From NCBI GenBank assembly GCA_046728115.1, contig JBKPDW010000059.1, positions 1-10,874 of the forward strand: a stretch of 10,874 nucleotides of DNA, given 5' to 3'. Positions within the stretch are counted from its first letter, which is position 1. Every line of letters starts with the position of its first letter. The translations under genes were made by a program, and so were the position numbers. The notes under the pieces were generated by a model, which did no database searches, was not told the origin of the DNA, and worked only from the letters and a program-made list of their open reading frames with translations. Positions 7,134 through 10,874 of the stretch are shown here, piece after piece. This DNA comes from CAVSWN01 sp046728115. GTDB lineage: Bacteria; Acidobacteriota; Vicinamibacteria; Vicinamibacterales; CAVVIG01.

Positions 7134-7367
7134 ATGAACATGGAACGGCAGGTTCGGCTCTTCCGAAACGGCAGGAACCAAGCGTTGCGAATTCCCCGCG
7201 ATTTGGAACTGCCCGGGCGCACCGCAACCCTCCGCAAGGAAGGTCCTCGCTTGATCGTCGAACCGTTGCCTGCGCCCTCACTGCTCCGCGTGCTCGCCAA
7301 GCTCAAGCCGCTCGACGAGGAATTCCCGCCGATTTCGCGCCCGCTGGCGGAACCCGTTGAGTTCTGA
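7134..7367 (+). CDS. vapB: VapB-type antitoxin, AbrB/SpoVT swapped-hairpin family
   Basis: A 77-residue antitoxin. The N-terminal half is the swapped-hairpin DNA-binding fold: QVRLFRNGRNQALRIPRDLELPG (residues 6-28), then ATLRKEGPRLIVEPL. The NGRNQALRIP signature is typical of VapB/FitA-like proteins. The C-terminal tail (LAKLKPLDEEFPPI) is acidic and hydrophobic, as expected for the part that clamps the toxin. Start: ATG 7134 follows a G-rich stretch (7123-7129); ATG 7140 is an in-frame alternative. The gene overlaps or abuts the toxin gene. Repression through the palindrome just upstream is likely, with the toxin as co-repressor as known for the family. Confidence 0.9.
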   Translation: MNMERQVRLFRNGRNQALRIPRDLELPGRTATLRKEGPRLIVEPLPAPSLLRVLAKLKPLDEEFPPISRPLAEPVEF

Positions 7368-7368
7368 C

Positions 7369-7773
7369 GTGCAGCGTTTGTATCTGCTCGATACGAACAT
7401 CCTCTCCCATCTTGTGCGCCAGCCGCAGGGACCCGTGGCCGATCACATCGCCGATGTGGGCGAGGCGAATGTGCTGACGAGCGTCATCGTCGCGTGCGAA
7501 TTGCGGTACGGGGCCGCCAAGCGCGGTTCCAAGAAGCTCACGCGGCAGGTCGAGGCGGTGCTGAGTGCGATGACGATCAAGCCCCTCGAATCGGATGTAG
7601 AGCGCGTCTATGCGTCCATTCGTGTGGCCCTCGAGAGGAAAGGCACGCCGATTGGCGCCCACGACATGCTGATCGCCGCGCACGCGCGAGCCATCGACGC
7701 GGTATGCGTCACGGACAATGTCGCCGAGTTCAAACGAGTGCCTGCTCTGAAGGTTGAAAACTGGGTGAAGTGA
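7369..7773 (+). CDS. vapC: VapC-type PIN-domain ribonuclease toxin
   Basis: A PIN-domain endoribonuclease of 134 residues from GTG 7369, one base after the vapB stop. TTG 7357, overlapping vapB by 11 bases, is the alternative and would add four residues. The metal-binding acidic set is intact: LLDTNILSHL (D8), ACELRYGA (E44), IGAHDMLIAAHA (D99) and VTDN (D116). The length is normal for VapC. VapC toxins cleave specific tRNAs or rRNA when freed from VapB; the target here is unknown. The pair is intact beside a decayed recombinase, as expected for an addiction module that keeps its island in place. Confidence 0.92.
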   Translation: MQRLYLLDTNILSHLVRQPQGPVADHIADVGEANVLTSVIVACELRYGAAKRGSKKLTRQVEAVLSAMTIKPLESDVERVYASIRVALERKGTPIGAHDMLIAAHARAIDAVCVTDNVAEFKRVPALKVENWVK

Positions 7774-7929
7774 GGAGGACCGCTGTGGGTAGCCGGGGGC
7801 TCCGGCGGTTCGACTACAAAGCCCGACAGTTGACGTGATCGAGGTCAACGCCGCCGGGCAGCGCCGATAGAGCCGCTAAGTCAGCACCGTGACACCGAGC
7901 GACGTGCCGTCGGACCGTTGAAAGGTTGG

Positions 7930-8574
7930 ATGGTGAACTTCCTGTCGCAGCTCACCAAGAGCGAGCAGGCGAGGCTCCTTGAGGAGCTGAACTACATGAA
8001 CCTCGAGGAGATCCGCGGCTTCTGCTCGGAGTGCGAGATCCCCTACAGGATCGTGGCCGAGTACGCGAACGGGAAGGTGAGGGCCACGAAAGACACCGAT
8101 CGAAAGCCGATCGTGCTGGCCCGTATCCGGCGCTATCTCACGACAGGCCAGGTCGGTCGGCCGACCTGCATCCCCGCACAGATCGTCCGCGAGGAGAATC
8201 CGCCGGCGCGGCTCGGACCTCGCGACCGCCTCTACTATCGTTGGTATGCGAAGGAATTCGAGGGAGTCCTGCGGTTGCTCCGCGACCTGACCGGCGGCCG
8301 GTTCAAGGACGGCGCCGTTGCCAGGGTACTCGCGATGGAGTTCTGGACGCGCGGAGAAGCGCCCACGTTCGAGGAGTTCGCCCGATCGTGGACGAAGGCC
8401 AAGGCCGAGGGGCACCAGCTGCTAACGCCGGAGTACGCCTACCTGACGGATCTCGAGCACCACCGCGCCGACGGCGACTGGAAGGACTTGCGCAAGGCCA
8501 AGGCGAAGTCTGCTCTGGAGACCCTTGCGAGAATCGCTCCCGGTCGAGCGGCCGAGGCCCGGTTGTCTCGGTGA
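7930..8574 (+). CDS. Uncharacterised protein with SAP-like N-terminus
   Basis: 214 residues from ATG 7930; an upstream TTG at 7918 is in frame but less likely. I do not recognise a named family. Residues 23-72 resemble a SAP-type helix-turn-helix: helix NLEEIRGFCSECEIP, a short linker, then KPIVLARIRRYLTTG. SAP domains bind AT-rich DNA. After a Pro-rich linker (PPARLGPRDRLYYRWYAKEFEG) comes an alpha-helical, aromatic and basic part (FKDGAVARVLAMEFWTRGEAPTFEEFARSW) and a Lys/Arg-rich end (LRKAKAKSALETLARI). There are no membrane segments, no signal peptide and no catalytic motif I can name. Its position between vapBC and a recombinase suggests an island gene, perhaps DNA-associated (inference). 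Third-position G/C use is like that of the neighbours, so it looks like a real gene. Confidence 0.78.
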   Translation: MVNFLSQLTKSEQARLLEELNYMNLEEIRGFCSECEIPYRIVAEYANGKVRATKDTDRKPIVLARIRRYLTTGQVGRPTCIPAQIVREENPPARLGPRDRLYYRWYAKEFEGVLRLLRDLTGGRFKDGAVARVLAMEFWTRGEAPTFEEFARSWTKAKAEGHQLLTPEYAYLTDLEHHRADGDWKDLRKAKAKSALETLARIAPGRAAEARLSR

Positions 8575-9130
8575 TGGTGCGCGCAGGTCGTACACGACGA
8601 CACGAAGTGACCTCGCCAGCGGAACAGGAGGGAACCGAGGCCAACGCGGGGTGTTCCCCCTCTCTGGAGCTGTCCCGCGCCGCTCTGATTCGAGCCAACC
8701 GGCCTTCACGCTTATCTCTGGGCCGCTGCAAGTAGATGTGGGATGGAGGCTTCTCCTCCCGAGACGCGGGTGGCGTGTTTTGCCGACCACTCGCCCTCGC
8801 CATCAGTCATCGCCGCGCCAGCGAGTTCACCGTGGCGTGAGCGACCACGAGATCTGACTGCGTCCGCGATCTCGCCCGCGGCCACAGTCGAGGTCGCTCA
8901 CGCCACGGCTGAAAGTCGTCGGCGCCCGTACCCGGCGCCATGGGCGCGCGACAAGTGCGGGCAGAATCCGACCGTCACTCCAACAGCAAGCTCGATCGAT
9001 TTCCCGGTTGTTTCCTCACCTGGTTGCAGATTCCGAGATGAAACGGCTGAAGCCGCGAGGGTAGCCGCAACAAAAAGCGGTGGTTGGCGTCGACAATGGT
9101 GCCCGAACGACCACCGCTCGCTAGCCGACG
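8575..9130. other. Noncoding gap before the recombinase
   Basis: About 550 bases without a credible gene. Besides the 8830-8908 inverted repeat it holds a short hairpin CGGCT-GA-AGCCG (9045-9056) and a 9-base inverted repeat AGCGGTGGT (9076-9084) with ACCACCGCT (9110-9118), ending 12 bases before the recombinase start. The last could regulate the recombinase or be a strand-exchange substrate. Confidence 0.5.
8830..8908. repeat. 17-bp perfect inverted repeat with nested hairpin
   Basis: CCGTGGCGTGAGCGACC (8830-8846) is exactly matched in reverse complement by 8892-8908. The 45-base interior contains a second perfect pair, CGAGATC (8848-8854) and GATCTCG (8868-8874), with a 13-base loop. A competing pair is GACTG (8856-8860) with CAGTC (8885-8889). 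As RNA this would be a long two-tier stem; as DNA, a cruciform-capable palindrome. No T-tract follows. Possible identities are a small non-autonomous mobile element, a recombination site, or a structured RNA or terminator. Confidence 0.7.
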
Positions 9131-10104
9131 GTGATCTACGTGCGCGTCAGCACGAAGGAGCAGACCGAGAATCTCAGCCTGCCGACCCAGCTTCGCGCCT
9201 GCGAGGAGTACTGCCGCCGCCAGGGCTACGAAGTCCTCGAACGGTTCCACGAGGAAGGCGAAAGCGCCAAGTCGACGGACCGCAGCCACCTACAGAACCT
9301 GCTCACGTTCTGCCGGCTGAATAAGGGCCGCGTTCATTTCGTGGTCGTGTTCAACCTGACCCGCTTCGCGCGCGACAAGTACGATCACTTCGCGCTGCGT
9401 TCGCACCTCCAGTCTCTTGGCATCTCGCTGCGCTCAGCAACAGAGCCGATCGACGACACCTCCACCGGCAAGTTGATGGAAGGCGTTCTGGCGGCGTTCG
9501 CACAGTTCGACAACGATGTGCGCTCGGATCGAACGGGGGCCGGCATGAAGGCCGCGCTGGAACTCGGACGGTGGGTGTTCCTGGCTCCGATCGGCTACCT
9601 GAACGCTCCGCGGTCGATGGGCAAGAGCTTGATCACGATCCAGAACGGGCTCCCCTCGTACGACGCACGTTCGAGGACTATGCGACGGGCCAATACACGA
9701 AAGAACAACTGCTGAAACGGGCCAGGACCTGGGGTCTCACCAATCGCCGCGGAAAGCCACTCACGTCACAAGCAATCGGCATGCTGCTGCGCAACCAGTT
9801 GTACGCCGGCATCGTAGACGTGCCCGAATATGGCGTTCGCGGCAAACGCGGTGACTTCGAGTCGCTGATCTCCGAGGACCTGTTCTACCAAGTTCAGGCG
9901 GTCCTGTCCGGTCGGACACTGATCACCGCGCCGCGACAACGAGCGCATCCGGATTTCCCGCTGCGCGGCTTCGGCCGCTGTGAATCCTGTGGACGCGGTC
10001 TGACGGGCAGCTGGTCGAAAGGCCGCAGTGAGTACTACGCCTACTACCACTGCTGCCCTGGCTGCCGAGCTGTCATCGTGACGATGTCGAAGCTCGAAGG
10101 ACTG

Positions 10105-10155
10105 TAGTCGCATTCCGCCTGCCGTCGGCTGGAGCAGGGCGAGTTCGTCTGCAAA
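10105..10155 (-). other. 51-bp inverted segment inside the recombinase gene
   Basis: Read on the minus strand from 10155 to 10105 this gives FADELALLQPTAGGMRL, 17 whole codons. In related serine recombinases this kind of helix follows the zinc ribbon directly (after a KLEGL-like stretch, which here ends on the plus strand at 10104). Inverting it back restores the reading frame and removes the TAG, since TAG is the reverse of Leu CTA. The left junction carries a short inverted repeat, GACT-GT-AGTC (10100-10109), which may have guided the event. Confidence 0.72.
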
Positions 10156-10440
10156 CACCGCCACGCTGAGAAGCTGCGCGAGGAGCTCACGCTCGCGCGA
10201 ATCGACTGTCACTCGGGCCAGCTCGAAGAACTCGACGTGGAAGGCATCCTCGCGTTCGCAGAACGCGTTCTGCCGTGCGCCGCCGACCTCTGGGTTCAGG
10301 CCTCACTTGAACAGCGACAGCGGTTCCAACAACTGTTCTTTCCCGAAGGAATTGCCTTCGACGGAAATCAGTTTGTTCGAACCGGCGTAACCGCACCGGT
10401 CTTCAGCTACTTGCGGGAGATCGAGACCGAAAATGAAGGT

Positions 10441-10470
10441 TTGGTGGACCAGACGGGAGTCGAACCCGAT
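10441..10470 (-). pseudogene. tRNA 3'-end remnant overlapping the recombinase C-terminus (att-like)
   Basis: On the minus strand it reads TCGGGTTCGACTCCCGT, a near-perfect T-arm with the TTCGACT loop, followed by CTGGTCCACCA, acceptor strand plus CCA. No anticodon arm follows beyond 10471, so only the 3' end is present. The recombinase frame runs through it and stops at TAA 10471-10473. Integrases that target tRNA 3' ends leave exactly such partial copies at the element boundary, so this is probably the right attachment scar of the module. Confidence 0.65.
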
Positions 10471-10473
10471 TAA

Positions 10474-10874
10474 CGCGATTCTCTAACTGGGTGATGGCGT
10501 GGAACTTCTGGCGACAAGCTCTTTCGACTCACAAACATCGGGTCATCATCTTATCCACCTGAGTCGACTCGACTCTCCAAGATTCGACCAGGATTTTGGC
10601 AACATGTTGGCAACGCTCCGACGACCGTCTCGCTGGGGCACGTGCCGAGCCACTGCAACGCCTCTGGTCGAGTGACACCGAGGACTCCGGATGTCGTCAC
10701 CGGAGATCTGCGACGAAAAGGAAATCCAGGCGACCTTCACCTGGCCGCTGGCACCATGGAGCGGCCGATAGTGTAGAACGCTCCGCTTCCGCGTCACCGT
10801 GCCGGCCGAACCGGCTCGGTCCAGGCTGGCGCACGCGCGCCGAGGTCATCACGGTGCTGTTGCCGACCACGATC
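10474..10874. other. No convincing gene; short repeats
   Basis: I see no supported gene. A 10-base palindrome GAGTCGACTC lies at 10561-10570. TTGGCAAC occurs twice, 11 bases apart (10596-10603 and 10607-10614), with the palindrome CAACATGTTG between and across them. A minus-strand frame is open from the right edge to a TGA at 10697-10699 (58 codons, no start in the window) and a plus-strand frame near 10800-10874 is also open. Neither has a recognisable motif. Confidence 0.4.

Larger units (their letters stand above)
9131..10473 (+). pseudogene. Large serine recombinase, disrupted (frameshift, inversion, deletion)
   Basis: Once a site-specific DNA recombinase. From GTG 9131 the resolvase domain is intact: IYVRVSTKEQ with catalytic Ser7, then LSLPTQLRACEEYCRRQGY, FVVVFNLTRFARDKYDH and GVLAAFAQFDNDVRSDRTGAGM. 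At about 9634 one base is missing: the frame after MGKSLI shifts, and the Recombinase domain continues in the next frame (DPERAPLVRRTFEDYATGQYT, GKPLTSQAIGMLLRNQLYAGIV). The zinc ribbon follows (CESCGRGL...YYHCCPGC). At 10105 a TAG stops it, caused by a local inversion (separate entry). The coiled-coil that should follow is largely deleted. The C-terminal part resumes in the same frame (KLREELTLARIDCHSGQLEELDVEGILAFAER to FDGNQF). Its last residues, VDQTGVEPD, come from a tRNA 3' end read in reverse. A TAG directly before the start (9122-9124) and no clear Shine-Dalgarno leave expression doubtful. The N-terminal piece might still be made. Confidence 0.88.

Noticed and set aside
8743..9324. 193-codon plus-strand open frame before and into the recombinase
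   Set aside because: Its second half is an out-of-frame reading of the recombinase N-terminus and its first half crosses the inverted repeat; no motif is visible.
1..10874. CRISPR array or complete tRNA/rRNA gene
   Set aside because: No regularly spaced direct repeats were found, and every tRNA-like match is only a 3' fragment lacking D-arm and acceptor pairing.

Overview
This is a high-GC bacterial window, probably from a soil Acidobacteriota of the Vicinamibacteria/Solibacteres kind. That assignment is an inference. It rests on a winged-helix + FHA regulator directly followed by a PknB-type kinase fused to a PD40/TolB beta-propeller, an arrangement greatly expanded in that phylum, and on VapBC and recombinase-type accessory genes around it. 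No rRNA, intact tRNA or CRISPR array is present.

Layout. (1) 1-2323 is a decayed zone: the tail of an unidentified gene (3-95), a tRNA-Arg-like 3'-half remnant (about 178-235, minus strand), a truncated and frameshifted SRPBCC/AHSA1 gene, an intact dihydrofolate-reductase-family (RibD_C) gene (796-1437), then about 750 bp of fragments ending in a tRNA-3'-end-like sequence at 2243. (2) 2461-6578 is the best preserved part. A small secreted protein (minus strand) faces a two-gene unit in which a winged-helix/FHA protein stops one base before the ATG of a 913-residue membrane Ser/Thr kinase with an extracytoplasmic propeller. The likely logic is that the propeller senses something outside the cytoplasm, the kinase phosphorylates Thr residues, and the FHA module of the DNA-binding partner reads them. 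The regulator appears to start at a CTG codon. (3) 6579-10473 is an accessory module: a second tRNA-3'-end-like remnant (6829-6858), a VapBC toxin-antitoxin pair with a perfect palindromic operator candidate, an unrecognised 214-residue protein with a SAP-like N-terminus, a 17-bp perfect inverted repeat in a noncoding gap, and a serine recombinase pseudogene that runs straight into a third tRNA-3'-end-like sequence (10441-10470). (4) 10474-10874 holds no convincing gene.

The most striking observations are two. First, the recombinase pseudogene contains a precise 51-bp in-place inversion: 17 codons of its own C-terminal region are now readable only on the minus strand, and the Leu codon CTA at its end has become the TAG stop. 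Second, the same tRNA-end motif recurs in the same orientation at three places, which suggests successive recombinase-carrying islands stacked at tRNA-end attachment sites.
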